A stretch of DNA of 45,412 bases from an uncultured Spirochaetaceae bacterium (GCA_902799665.1 CADCBK010000029.1:1-45412); one strand, 5' to 3'. Shown: positions 1 through 9,162, numbered from the stretch's first letter. Notes: generated by a model not told the origin, from the letters alone. Translations and numbers: made by a program.

Positions 1-32
1 TAATTATTTTTCGCCGCGCGCCTCTTTTTGTC

Positions 33-61
33 TTGACACAATTTAACTTTTTCAATAAAAT
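33..61 (+). promoter_or_regulatory. sigma70-type promoter for the zinc-ribbon gene
   Basis: A perfect -35 TTGACA (33-38) and a near-perfect -10 TAAAAT (56-61) are separated by exactly 17 bp. Transcription should begin near 68, giving a leader of about 30 nt that contains the strong ribosome-binding site GGAGGA (88-93), five bases before the ATG. Confidence 0.85.
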
Positions 62-98
62 AGAAAAACTTAATTGAAAATAATTTTGGAGGAATACA

Positions 99-272
99 AT
101 GGCCGGAGCAAGTAAAAACTCTCGTACTACTGTTGCCACGCAAAAGTTCATGTGCCCCGATTGCGGCGGCGAAATCATCATGAAGACAAAGTTGGAAAAC
201 GGAAGGCTTAAGAACGTAGCCGAGTGCTCAAAATGCAAGCGCGTTGAAAGACGTCCTAAGGATTTCAAGTAA
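99..272 (+). CDS. small zinc-ribbon protein, 57 aa
   Basis: A short ORF with a consensus promoter, a strong Shine-Dalgarno sequence and its own terminator, so it is a real and probably well-expressed gene. The product is very basic and carries four cysteines as two CxxC knuckles (CPDC at residues 19-22, CSKC at 43-46), the pattern of a zinc ribbon. The N-terminal 15 residues are Ser/Thr/Arg-rich and the C-terminus is Lys/Arg-rich, as in small ribosome- or nucleic-acid-binding proteins. I do not recognise a named family. The composition resembles zinc-ribbon ribosomal proteins such as L33, but no specific assignment is justified. It is monocistronic. Confidence 0.85.
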   Translation: MAGASKNSRTTVATQKFMCPDCGGEIIMKTKLENGRLKNVAECSKCKRVERRPKDFK

Positions 273-275
273 GAC

Positions 276-305
276 AAAAGCCGCTCGAATGGAGCGGCTT
301 TTTTT
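276..305 (+). terminator. intrinsic terminator, probably bidirectional
   Basis: Nine-bp perfect stem AAGCCGCTC (278-286) / GAGCGGCTT (292-300), five-base loop, then a run of T to 305 on the plus strand. The minus strand also ends in TTTTG, so the hairpin can also stop plsC transcription arriving from the right. Confidence 0.88.
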
Positions 306-346
306 ATGTCCTGTTTTTTTGTCCTAAAAAAGGCGTTTGGCGCTTC

Positions 347-1117
347 TTAGTCTTCGGCGCCGCTCCTCCACTTGTCCAGCTGTTCCTGCATAAGAGCGCG
401 GGCTTGGTCCAAAAGCTCCACCTGCTCTTCCTTTGTTTTAGGCGCGGGAAAAACCTTTAAAAGCTTTACGCGGTAGTTTATGTTGTGCATGTTTTCCATG
501 ACGTGCCGGATGTCGTTGATTTTGTAGCCGTCGTCCACGACGCAAACGGCGACAGGAAGCTTTGTGGCGTCGGAGATTCTTCTAAAGCCCGCGCTGTAGA
601 ATTTTCCCAAGCTGCCGTCCTTGCTTCTTGTTCCCTCCGGGAAAATGACGGGATTCCACTTGTTGTCAAGGCAGCGCTTGCAAAAGGAATCGATTCTGTG
701 CATGACCAACGAGGTTCCGCCCTTTCTGGGGATAAAGCAGTGGCCGTGCGACTTTAGCATCGGAGCCACCATCGGAATCCAGCTTTTGCTCAAGGCGTCC
801 TTGGCAACAAAGCGCACGTCGCGGTCGGGAAAGAAATTCATGTAAATAGGAATGTCCAAAAGGCTTTGGTGGTTTGACAAAACGATGAACTGGCCGGGCA
901 GCTTTTCAAAATTGTCCTTGCTGAACGACAGGCGGAATTTTTTGTAAACGCGCAAAATGACAAAAAGCCTGCGGGCGCAAACGTTCACGATGTAGTCGGA
1001 GAACATGTAGCAAAGCGGATGGCAGAATGGATAGAAAATCGCAAGCCCGATTGAGGGCGGAGCGAGCATTCCGATTAAAGTCAAGAGTATTAAGAAATTT
1101 CCAAGCGCCCTGAACAT
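347..1117 (-). CDS. plsC: 1-acyl-sn-glycerol-3-phosphate acyltransferase (PlsC family)
   Basis: Lysophosphatidic acid acyltransferase, which transfers a second acyl chain to make phosphatidic acid at the inner membrane. The 256-aa product has a hydrophobic N-terminus (about residues 5-35), the catalytic HX4D motif (H83-D88, in NHQSLLD), a FIPRKG block (128-133) and the substrate-binding EGTR block (161-164), all in family order and spacing. Length is normal. The gene is divergent from the 1204 gene across a short shared promoter region. Its ATG lies only 6 nt after the predicted -10 box with no Shine-Dalgarno sequence, so the mRNA is predicted to be leaderless. Function is confident; acyl-donor preference cannot be read from the sequence. 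Confidence 0.9.
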   Translation of the reverse strand: MFRALGNFLILLTLIGMLAPPSIGLAIFYPFCHPLCYMFSDYIVNVCARRLFVILRVYKKFRLSFSKDNFEKLPGQFIVLSNHQSLLDIPIYMNFFPDRDVRFVAKDALSKSWIPMVAPMLKSHGHCFIPRKGGTSLVMHRIDSFCKRCLDNKWNPVIFPEGTRSKDGSLGKFYSAGFRRISDATKLPVAVCVVDDGYKINDIRHVMENMHNINYRVKLLKVFPAPKTKEEQVELLDQARALMQEQLDKWRSGAED

Positions 1118-1123
1118 TTTTTA

Positions 1124-1152
1124 AGTTTACAATATTTTCTTCCGTTTTGCAA
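1124..1152 (-). promoter_or_regulatory. promoter of plsC (leaderless type)
   Basis: Read on the minus strand: -35 TTGCAA (1147-1152), 17-bp spacer, -10 TAAACT (1124-1129). The ATG begins at 1117, six bases after the -10 box, so the expected start of transcription falls on the start codon itself. Confidence 0.6.
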
Positions 1153-1166
1153 GTGTTTTTTTGCCA

Positions 1167-1196
1167 TTGAAAGCCAAGAGCGTTATATGGTATAAT
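1167..1196 (+). promoter_or_regulatory. promoter of the 1204 gene (leaderless type)
   Basis: -35 TTGAAA (1167-1172), 18-bp spacer, perfect -10 TATAAT (1191-1196). The next in-frame ATG is at 1204, seven bases downstream. No Shine-Dalgarno sequence can fit between them. An ATG at 1195 lies inside the -10 box and therefore cannot be the start used from this promoter. Confidence 0.65.
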
Positions 1197-1203
1197 GTTT
1201 AAA

Positions 1204-2613
1204 ATGCATCATTTAAAAGTTCCTTTTAAAAAAACGCTTTGCCTTCTCTTTTTTTATTTATTCTTTCTAGGAACTTTCGCGCCCCAAAAGCTTTTTTCGC
1301 AAGAGCTTAAAGGCTTGGCGCTTTCAGACGCGACAACGGCCTTCCTAAAAAAGGCGGGCTTTTCTTCCACAAAAGTCCCGCTGTCCTCGGCGCTGTTCAC
1401 AGACTTTCCCTACAACATCACTTTGGATTTTCCCGCCGGCGAAAAAAGCGATTGGACGATTTTTTTCATGGCGCCGCAAGAAGACGCTTACGAAAACCGC
1501 TTCTTTATAATCGAGTTGATAAACTATTTTAACGCGGCGTCTTTTCCGTACAACATCAAGGTTGTCCTTACCGCGGGCGACAGGCAAAACATCGCAGGAA
1601 ACGAAAAGATGTCCGGCTCGGAAGTCTTTTGCAAAAGCGTGGAAGGAATTCAAAACGCGGCGGCCTTTGTCTTGTCTTTTGACGCCCGCCACAAAAGCCA
1701 TGTGATTCCTGGCTCCGGCGGAAAGATTTCGCCCTTCTACTATTGCAGGCTCTTGTGCGACAGTTTGGAAAGGAATTCGTGCCCCTACTCCATTTCCGGC
1801 GGAATCTTCCTTTCGCTCTACAGCAAAAACCTTTTGAGGAACGACAGCGCCCTTTCTTCCTTCCTAAGCAGGGAGCTTCCCGCAATCGCCCTGCGGCTTT
1901 TAAAAAGCGACGAAGAGGAGCGGAGCCAACTGAATTCAATAAAGGATTTCTTTTCTTCGATAGACATTCAAAAGGCGGATGAATGGAGCCAGCACTACAT
2001 TCCATTTAAAATTTTCTCAAAGCGGCATTGGCTTGAGGAAAAAAACATCATCTACAGCATAATGGTTTTCATCGCGCTGACAATGTTCATTCTGGCCGAC
2101 TTTGCCTTTATCTTTAGGCGGCGCACAAAGCGCTTGGTCGTCATAAAACGGCGGGCGCTTAGGTCAAACTATTTGATTCTTTTGACAGCCCTTGTCGTCG
2201 CCCTTTCGTTTTACCTTGGGCAGGGAGCGGCCCGGCTTTTCCAAAGCGCGGGCGTCAGGAACCCGATGATTCTTTTTGTCATAAAGCTCGCGCCCGCCTT
2301 TTTCATTGTCTCGACGATTTATCCGCTGGAGCTGGGCCGGCACTCGCATTTGTCCACTTACCATTACGAATACATTTTGTCGATAAGCGCGATTTTGAAC
2401 ATTTTCATTTTCAGCCTTTTTGACATCAGCCTTTTTTACTTGTTCGCGATTGAATACTTGATATTGGCCTTGTCGCGCGCCTTCAAGAGCCGCCTGTCGA
2501 TTTTCATTTTCATCGCGCTTTTCATAACGCCCTACCTTCCGATTCTTTACACAATCTTGATTTTCGCCGACGGCCAAACGATTTACAAGTTGATTTTCTG
2601 CGGTTTTTGGTAA
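1204..2613 (+). CDS. exported multi-pass membrane protein, probably truncated
   Basis: I do not recognise a named family. From the ATG at 1204 the product is 469 aa. It has a basic N-terminus and a hydrophobic signal sequence (residues about 9-30), a soluble, presumably periplasmic, region to about residue 275, then at least five strongly hydrophobic segments separated by short Lys/Arg-rich loops. I chose ATG 1204 over ATG 1195 because the latter overlaps the -10 box. The frame ends in a TAA at 2611, inside what looks like a continuing membrane domain: the same frame stays open and hydrophobic for 19 more codons, and a further frame continues to 3170. The gene was probably once about 655 codons long and ended against dinB. 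Confidence 0.7.
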   Translation: MHHLKVPFKKTLCLLFFYLFFLGTFAPQKLFSQELKGLALSDATTAFLKKAGFSSTKVPLSSALFTDFPYNITLDFPAGEKSDWTIFFMAPQEDAYENRFFIIELINYFNAASFPYNIKVVLTAGDRQNIAGNEKMSGSEVFCKSVEGIQNAAAFVLSFDARHKSHVIPGSGGKISPFYYCRLLCDSLERNSCPYSISGGIFLSLYSKNLLRNDSALSSFLSRELPAIALRLLKSDEEERSQLNSIKDFFSSIDIQKADEWSQHYIPFKIFSKRHWLEEKNIIYSIMVFIALTMFILADFAFIFRRRTKRLVVIKRRALRSNYLILLTALVVALSFYLGQGAARLFQSAGVRNPMILFVIKLAPAFFIVSTIYPLELGRHSHLSTYHYEYILSISAILNIFIFSLFDISLFYLFAIEYLILALSRAFKSRLSIFIFIALFITPYLPILYTILIFADGQTIYKLIFCGFW

Positions 2614-3170
2614 AACCTTACGCTTGCCTTCGCATTGGTTCCCTTTAACTTGCTTTGGCTTAGAACATTGTAACTAGCGCCGCGTGTTTCGCGGGCCTTT
2701 CGCTTTTTTCTTTCATTGTGATTTTTTCGTTGAACAGGATTTTCTTTTCTAAGGTCGAGCCGTCGCGCGTAAAGGCCCGCGTCTTTAATTCCGAAAAAAC
2801 AGAAAGGACGGAGGCGCAAGTTTATGACACCGAATACTACGGCGGAAAAATCAGGCGCGTTGAAATTTCTTCAAGCGAGGACGCGGAGCGCTTTTCTGTC
2901 GCAGTGAACGGAAAAAGCGCGAATCCGGTTTACTTTTCTGTCTATGACACTGTCTCGACCGAAAAGTCGACCGAATTCCTTTTGCCAGACAATCCGCCAA
3001 AAAAACTTACCGTTATGTACACTCCCGACTCCAGCTCGGACCAAGACATAATAATCAACGCCTACTATTTGGACCGTGAAAGCCAAAGGCCAAGATACTT
3101 TTGCGAAACGCTCGTTTTTGAGGCGCGCGGAGAGCAAATAAACATGCGGACGGCGGCAAATGAGCTTTGA
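2614..3170 (+). pseudogene. displaced C-terminal part of the 1204 membrane protein
   Basis: Right after the TAA at 2611 the same frame encodes a hydrophobic run (2614-2670) up to a TAA at 2671. A one-base backward shift there, at about 2670, continues with another hydrophobic segment (FAGLSLFSF, then RIFF) and about 145 residues of soluble domain to the TGA at 3168. This second part could only start alone at GTG 2718 or a rare ATT at 2667, and neither has a Shine-Dalgarno sequence. The simplest reading is one gene (1204-3170) carrying a nonsense codon and a frameshift within 60 bp. The end overlaps the dinB ATG by 11 bp, the spacing expected of an intact operon neighbour. A sequencing error is a live alternative. 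Confidence 0.6.
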
Positions 3171-6100
3171 CGGAAAAAAATGCTTTTTTCACGTTGACCT
3201 TGACGCTTTTTTCGCTTCGGTGGAGCAGCTTGTCCATCCCGAATGGCGCGGAAAGCCTGTGATTGTCGGCGGGCTTCCGGGCGACAGGCGCGCGGTCGTT
3301 TCCACCGCAAGCTACGAGGCTAGAAAATACGGAGTCCATTCGGCGATGCCTTTGGCGCGCGCGGTGGAACTATGCCCGGACGGAATTTACACGCGTGGCG
3401 ACTACAAGCTTTACGGCGAATATTCTGAAAAAATCATGTCGATATTCGGAGAGTTCTCTCCAGACGTCCGCCAGATTTCCATTGACGAAGCCTTTTTGGA
3501 CATGACTGGAACAGAGCGCCTTTTTGGAGACGCGATTGAATGCGCCAAGAAATTAAAGCGCGAGGTTCATGAGCGGACGGGCCTTACGGTTTCTGTCGGA
3601 ATCGCGACGACAAACTACATCGCCAAAATTTCAAGCGGACTAAAAAAGCCCGACGGCCTTTACGCCGTTCCCCCTGGAAAAGAAGAGGAGTTCATGCTTT
3701 CGCTTCCGCTTGAAAAAGTTTGGGGAATCGGTGCCAAGACTCTTGAACGAATGCGGGCGGCCGGCTTTAACACGACAAGCGACATTAGAAAGCATTCTGA
3801 AAAGCTTTTGGCCTCTGTTTTTGGAAACGCCACAGCAAGCTTCTTGCATAGCGTTGTCCGCGGAATCGAGCCGCCCGGATTTTTGGAGGAAGCCAAAAGC
3901 CATTCCGCCGGAATCGAAAGCACTTACGAATACGACTTGACTGAATGGGATCAAATCGAGCGCGCGCTTTTGTCGCTTTCCGAGCAGCTTATGTTCAGGC
4001 TTTTGCGCGAAAACATTACGGGAAAGACGGTCGCGGTGAAAATACGCTATGACGACTTTACGACCGTCAGCGCGCAAAACACAAGGATTCAAAACGTTAC
4101 AAGCGTCGACGACTTGTTTTCGCGCGCGACTTCAATCTTTAGGGAAAAATGGGAGACAGGCCGCGCCGTGCGCTTGTTGGGAATCACAATCAACAACACT
4201 ACGGACGCCGACGAGGACAAGCAAAACGAGCTTTTTGACTTTGGAGAAAAAAAGCGAAAGACGATTGAAAAGGCGATTCTAAAGATAGAGCAAAAAAATC
4301 CCGGCGTAAAAATCCATAGGGCGCGGCTTTTGTCAAGCGACACAAAGGCCTTGCGCGAAAGCCGCAAGAGCAAGGGCCTTGCCCTAGCCTTCGCGCTCTT
4401 GGCTCTGTCGGCACTTTTTTCAAACAAGGCTTTCGCTGACGACACAAAAACGATTGAGGCAAGCGGTTCAGGCCCTATGGTTGTTGGAAAGGACTTGCCG
4501 CCCGAAAAAATTTCTCCAGGAACGAAATTTTTGGATTGGGACGTTCGCGACAACAAGATTGAATTCAGCGCGCAAGGCTATTGGACGGCAAAGCTTAAGC
4601 AAACGATAACCGCGACTTTTGGCTGGGGAAAGGACTTTTCCATTTCCTTTGGAACGCCGGTATTCATCCAGCAAGTAGACATGACGCTTTGGTTCATGGT
4701 CAACAAGCATTGGTACTTGGAAGCCGCCTTCGCCGACGAATTCAACAAGAACACGTTCGCCGCGGGCTACAAGAACGGAGACGGCTACCTAAAGGAAGCG
4801 CGGGTTGCGAACAGGAAAATCGTTTTTCCGACAAGCTATTCCGTTGACGACGTCAGCCGCGGCATCGGCGGCGGAGAGAACCAAGCGCCTGGCGCCAGCG
4901 TCAAGTTGGCCGACCCTGACGGAAAATGGACGATGGACGCGGCCTTGCGATACGACATGCTTTCTTCGCGCGACAAAACTTACTACGGAAAGAATTCCGT
5001 CAACGACTCAAACCACGCAAAGTCTTCGTTTTTGACTGGACGTATTTTCGTGTTTCCTTCTTACGAAGTCGCCGCGGCGGTTCAAGACGTTTATGTCGAA
5101 AGCTTCAACGGAAGCTACAGGGATTCGGCCGGCCGCAAATACAAAAAGCTTTCGTCGTCGGACTACCTTGCCGTTCCTTCTAGGAAAGAGCTTGTCTTAA
5201 GCCCTTCAGCGGGCGCGGCCAAAAAGAACGGCGCTCTTCCCGCCGTCGCGGTGGCTTTCGCAAGCCCTGAAATTCCTTCCCGCTGCCTTGTCCAATTGGG
5301 CAACTACGGAACGAACACCAGCGCTGGCGTCGGAAGCGGCTTTTTGGGAAACGTTCAAAAGGCTTTTGGCTTGACGGACGTTTCCCCTTCCCCAGAACTT
5401 TGCCCAAACGTCGCGAGTTTTTCATACTGCGGAAAATCCGGGCAAATCCCGGTAGCGGACCCGACAGGCGCCGCTCCCGCGTCGGTTGACAGCTGCGGTT
5501 TTTTTGGAACGCTTGACTCAAAGACTGTCTTGTTTGTCCAGCATCCGGCGGGCTTTTCTCCGTTCACGGCATGCTTTAGATACGATTTGGGAATCAACGC
5601 GATCGACGAGCTTTTGCTGGTCCACGCGCAAAGCGGAAAAGCGCAGGAAAGATACGCCGCGATTCAAGCGGACGACGACCTTTCTTTGACAAGCGAAAAC
5701 TTTTTTGGCGAGAAGCTTCGCTATCCATTTTGCGCGACGTCTCCGGGAACTTACTTGGGCTATTCAGACACCGACGACATTGTCCTTCGCGCAAGGAACT
5801 ACAGTCCCGTAAAGCGCTTTGACATTGGAACGGACGCCATTAGCGGAACTGTCATCGTCTATAAAAACGGCGCCGTGGATTCCGGAGCCAAATACAATTC
5901 CGAGACTGGAGAAGTCACGCTCTCATCCAGCGTGTCGGGAAACGACAAAATTTACATCGTATGGTTTGAGGACTCTAAAACATTCGACTCAGGCTCCTTG
6001 GCGGCGGCGGCGGGCTTTAACTACAATTTCACGCCAAAGCTTTCGGGCGACGCTTCTTTGGCAACCCGATGGACTTTGTCTCCGACAACAAAGTACGCGG

Positions 6101-9100
6101 AGGCTAAGAAAAGCTATTTTGGCTACGGAACGCTGGCCAGCCGCGTGAAATACCAGGACGACAATTGGAAAGCGCAAAACACAATCGCGGGAACGGTTGA
6201 AAACAAAAACACGACCGGCTTTTACAAGCTTTTAAGCTTTGACGACAGCGCCGCCAAGACAAACTTCAACGCCCAAAACGCGGCAAAAAAGCTTCCCGAC
6301 AATTTCGCGCCCCGCCTGAATCCCCGCCCTTCGCAAGCGCTTTCGTCCGCGATAGACTTGGATCCAAAAAAGAATTCGTCAAGGCCGCCGCAAAAGGGCG
6401 CGTCAGACAGCAACATAACCGGCTACAAGATTCCAGTCGAATGGTCTTGGACGGGAAGCGGGCCAAACGAATGGGCGGCCAACACAATTTCAATCGCCGG
6501 CGGAGCTCTTTCTTCCTCTTCGACTTTTTCATTTTTCTTGGAAAAGCCGGACAATTTTCCGTCAAAGATTTACTTGCAGCTGGGAGTCAGCGACGACGAG
6601 AATTTTGAGGCGGAAGCGGTCGGCTCGATTCCAACATGGGACATTACGGACGGAAGCTCAATCGACGTGTTGAAATACCAAAGAAAAGCCAACAATTGGC
6701 ATGAAATACAAGTCGCCCTTAAGGACACAGACCGCGCGCAATGCTTAAAGAACAAGAACGCCAGAATAATTGTCTTAAACGCGGACGGTTTGGCGACAGG
6801 AAGCGGCGCGGTATGCTTTGGCCCATACGAGCTTGCCGCGCAAGGCGTTTTTACGGCGCAAAACAAATGCTTTACCGTCACGACGGCGCAGTCAAGAACG
6901 TCAAATCCAGGCGCGTCAAGGTTCAACAAAAGCGCCAACTACGCGCAGGAGATTGCGTGGACAAGCGACGAATCCATCGCGCCCGACGACTCTTCCATAA
7001 CGATTTACAAATACTTTGACGAAGTTGACCACAGCGACTACGGCGAAATCAACATGTACTTTTGCTTTGACTACGCCTTGTCGGCGCCGCTTTCTTCCGA
7101 CCCAAGCGAGGCGGGCCTGACTTTTTTATTGGACACCGACAGCGAAAGCGTTCTTGGCGCTGGAAAAACCGCCGCGCTGGCCAAAATTTCCAGAAGGGCG
7201 CTTGAGCGTTTTAAAGGCACGGGCTGGAAGCTTTTGTCGATTGACAAGGCGGAAAACAAAATCTACATAAACGGCGCGGAGCTTGCAAAAGAGGACGCTT
7301 ATTTGCAAATAAACAACTCGGTCGTTCCCAGCCGCGCGAAGATTGTGTTTGACACAAAAAGCTCTGACGCTTGGAACAAGGCGGGAACGCTGAAAATCGA
7401 TGAAATTTATTTTTCAAAAACATCGCCGCATTTTATAGCGCAAGACAAAAATTCAGTCGATTGGAAAAAGGACGGCGTTCTCGCCGAAAGCAAAAACGGC
7501 TTTCCGATTTTAAGCGACGTAAAGCTTCACGCATCAAGCCAAGAGAGCGTGACCTTTTACACTGAAAAATACCGAAAGACAAAAGGGAGCGTAAGCGCTG
7601 ACGCAAGCGCGAGCGCGACTTTAGCGAAAATCGCCTTAAGCGCGAGCGCCGCCCGGGCCGCCGATAGTTCCGACGCTATAACAAACGCCGCCCACTCGGT
7701 AAAAAGCGCTTCGCCTTTATTCAAGACGATTTCATTCAACGAGGAATACAACTTTGACAGGGACTCAAAAGCCGCCGCAAAAGAAAACTCAATCGCGCTG
7801 GACTTTAATTCGCTGGGCGCTCCCCTTTCGCTCAAAGCCACGGCCAAAAGCGAATCATCGGCTTGGTCGCTTAACACCAAAGAGCAAAACTTCGCGGCCC
7901 TAAAATTAGCTAGCGGCGCCTTTGGCTACTCCCTTAACGTTTCGACAGAAGCGTCGCAAAAGCTTTTGAAAAACAGCGGAGAGATTCTTAAAACCGACAA
8001 TTATTTTTCGACATGGCTTTCCGCGACTAAAAAAGAATTTTCGTTTGGGGATTCAGCCGCCTCAAAGCGCCGCGTCGCCGCGAACATAGAAAACGCGTTC
8101 CGCCTGCCATGGGCTTCCCTTGCGCCGCAAATAAACTACAGCGCGGAGGAAAACTATTCGGCCTCAACCAATTATTATTACAACGACAAAAACACTTTCG
8201 TCATGGCTTTCCCCTTTAAGATTGGAAAAAATTCCCTGTCGGCGTCATGGAAAAAGATTTCGGGCGGAGTCGAGGCTGTCGAGCGCGGCGGCGACTACGC
8301 GTCCGACATAAAAAGCCTTTCGGAAACATACGGAAGGCGCGGCTATTATTTCGCCGCCGTTCCGGTTTACGATTTGATAAGCGGAAGGCTTGCGGACAAC
8401 GTTCATAGCGCGACAAAAGGCTTGCCGCAGGGCGACAGCCTCCAGTCGGAGTTCTACACAAGCGAATATGACTTTTCGTTCAGCAGGCCCCTGTACGCGG
8501 ACAAGCGGGATTTTTTTGTTCCGTCAAATGTGACGCTCGCCGTAGCGCGCGACATCAGGGCGGCCCAAACGCTAAGCGACACATACCAATACAAGCTTAA
8601 AGTCGGCTGGGCGGCCTTTAACATTTTTGGAAAGTACGGCTCAATCCCAATAGCGTCATGGTTCGAACAAGACGAATACATCGCCTCGTTCAGCGCGGCC
8701 TTAAAAAGCCCTCGGGACGCGCCAAGCGATTTGACGCAAGCCTACACATGCTACTTGCAGGCGAACTTTTACATCGCAAAGGACAACGCGCTAAAAAGCG
8801 GCGCGGAGCTTTCGTTTCAGGACACGGACAACTACACGATAAAGGGAACGCTCGCTTGGAAGCGGCCTGGAAAGGCAAGCCCGATATCAGCGCTCGCCAA
8901 AGCGATATTCAAAAAAATGCGGACGCAGGAAATTCCGATTATAAGGAACGACAGCATAAACTGTTCTTGGAGGAGCGCGTCCGCCGTAAACTCAAGCAAG
9001 ACAAAAAGAACGCACTCATACGAATACATTCACGGCGCGGACTTTCAGTTCGCTAAATTTTTCGCGATGACGACCGAAATCAATTTGGGCGTGACTTGCG

Positions 9101-9162
9101 CCTTTGACGAAATCTGTACAATCACGGCCGCTTGGAGCTTGGGCGGAAAGCTTAACTTTTAG
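3160..9162 (+). CDS. dinB: DNA polymerase IV (DinB) fused in frame to a giant exported beta-rich protein
   Basis: A single open frame of 2000 codons. Residues 1 to about 391 are a complete Y-family polymerase IV: catalytic Asp13 in HVDLDAFF with steric-gate Phe18, catalytic SIDE motif (D109, E110), thumb helix-hairpin-helix near 190-215, little finger about 250-350, and a beta-clamp-binding QNELFDF motif near 360. DinB proteins end here. Instead of a stop, the frame enters a typical signal peptide (residues 398-426, cut expected after AFA) and then about 1570 residues rich in Ser, Ala, Asp and aromatic residues, in alternating patterns, ending in Phe like an outer-membrane barrel. DinB is a cytosolic translesion polymerase, so a working fusion makes little sense. 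Internal initiation at TTG 4351 or a lost dinB stop is more likely. Its start overlaps the preceding gene by 11 bp. Confidence 0.8.
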   Translation: MSFDGKKCFFHVDLDAFFASVEQLVHPEWRGKPVIVGGLPGDRRAVVSTASYEARKYGVHSAMPLARAVELCPDGIYTRGDYKLYGEYSEKIMSIFGEFSPDVRQISIDEAFLDMTGTERLFGDAIECAKKLKREVHERTGLTVSVGIATTNYIAKISSGLKKPDGLYAVPPGKEEEFMLSLPLEKVWGIGAKTLERMRAAGFNTTSDIRKHSEKLLASVFGNATASFLHSVVRGIEPPGFLEEAKSHSAGIESTYEYDLTEWDQIERALLSLSEQLMFRLLRENITGKTVAVKIRYDDFTTVSAQNTRIQNVTSVDDLFSRATSIFREKWETGRAVRLLGITINNTTDADEDKQNELFDFGEKKRKTIEKAILKIEQKNPGVKIHRARLLSSDTKALRESRKSKGLALAFALLALSALFSNKAFADDTKTIEASGSGPMVVGKDLPPEKISPGTKFLDWDVRDNKIEFSAQGYWTAKLKQTITATFGWGKDFSISFGTPVFIQQVDMTLWFMVNKHWYLEAAFADEFNKNTFAAGYKNGDGYLKEARVANRKIVFPTSYSVDDVSRGIGGGENQAPGASVKLADPDGKWTMDAALRYDMLSSRDKTYYGKNSVNDSNHAKSSFLTGRIFVFPSYEVAAAVQDVYVESFNGSYRDSAGRKYKKLSSSDYLAVPSRKELVLSPSAGAAKKNGALPAVAVAFASPEIPSRCLVQLGNYGTNTSAGVGSGFLGNVQKAFGLTDVSPSPELCPNVASFSYCGKSGQIPVADPTGAAPASVDSCGFFGTLDSKTVLFVQHPAGFSPFTACFRYDLGINAIDELLLVHAQSGKAQERYAAIQADDDLSLTSENFFGEKLRYPFCATSPGTYLGYSDTDDIVLRARNYSPVKRFDIGTDAISGTVIVYKNGAVDSGAKYNSETGEVTLSSSVSGNDKIYIVWFEDSKTFDSGSLAAAAGFNYNFTPKLSGDASLATRWTLSPTTKYAEAKKSYFGYGTLASRVKYQDDNWKAQNTIAGTVENKNTTGFYKLLSFDDSAAKTNFNAQNAAKKLPDNFAPRLNPRPSQALSSAIDLDPKKNSSRPPQKGASDSNITGYKIPVEWSWTGSGPNEWAANTISIAGGALSSSSTFSFFLEKPDNFPSKIYLQLGVSDDENFEAEAVGSIPTWDITDGSSIDVLKYQRKANNWHEIQVALKDTDRAQCLKNKNARIIVLNADGLATGSGAVCFGPYELAAQGVFTAQNKCFTVTTAQSRTSNPGASRFNKSANYAQEIAWTSDESIAPDDSSITIYKYFDEVDHSDYGEINMYFCFDYALSAPLSSDPSEAGLTFLLDTDSESVLGAGKTAALAKISRRALERFKGTGWKLLSIDKAENKIYINGAELAKEDAYLQINNSVVPSRAKIVFDTKSSDAWNKAGTLKIDEIYFSKTSPHFIAQDKNSVDWKKDGVLAESKNGFPILSDVKLHASSQESVTFYTEKYRKTKGSVSADASASATLAKIALSASAARAADSSDAITNAAHSVKSASPLFKTISFNEEYNFDRDSKAAAKENSIALDFNSLGAPLSLKATAKSESSAWSLNTKEQNFAALKLASGAFGYSLNVSTEASQKLLKNSGEILKTDNYFSTWLSATKKEFSFGDSAASKRRVAANIENAFRLPWASLAPQINYSAEENYSASTNYYYNDKNTFVMAFPFKIGKNSLSASWKKISGGVEAVERGGDYASDIKSLSETYGRRGYYFAAVPVYDLISGRLADNVHSATKGLPQGDSLQSEFYTSEYDFSFSRPLYADKRDFFVPSNVTLAVARDIRAAQTLSDTYQYKLKVGWAAFNIFGKYGSIPIASWFEQDEYIASFSAALKSPRDAPSDLTQAYTCYLQANFYIAKDNALKSGAELSFQDTDNYTIKGTLAWKRPGKASPISALAKAIFKKMRTQEIPIIRNDSINCSWRSASAVNSSKTKRTHSYEYIHGADFQFAKFFAMTTEINLGVTCAFDEICTITAAWSLGGKLNF
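4351..9162 (+). other. secreted/outer-membrane beta-rich segment within the dinB frame, possible separate gene
   Basis: From the in-frame TTG at 4351 the translation starts Leu-Arg-Glu-Ser-Arg-Lys-Ser-Lys, followed by an Ala/Leu-rich core and the cleavage-like end SNKAFA. This is a textbook N-, H- and C-region signal peptide located inside the long frame. The mature part is about 1575 residues: many short aromatic/polar alternations, long Ser/Ala/Lys-rich stretches and a C-terminal GGKLNF, which fits a large outer-membrane beta-barrel or surface protein. I cannot name the family. General build recalls very large barrel proteins such as SprA, but I see no diagnostic motif. The only purine-rich sequence before TTG 4351 (AAAGG, 4344-4348) is too close to be a good ribosome-binding site. 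Confidence 0.55.

Noticed and set aside
1195..1203. ATG at 1195 as the start of the membrane-protein gene
   Set aside because: This ATG overlaps the -10 box TATAAT; a transcript from that promoter could not contain it.
4351..9162. SprA-type or autotransporter identity of the giant protein
   Set aside because: General composition and a C-terminal Phe fit a large barrel, but I could not see any diagnostic motif, so it is left unnamed.
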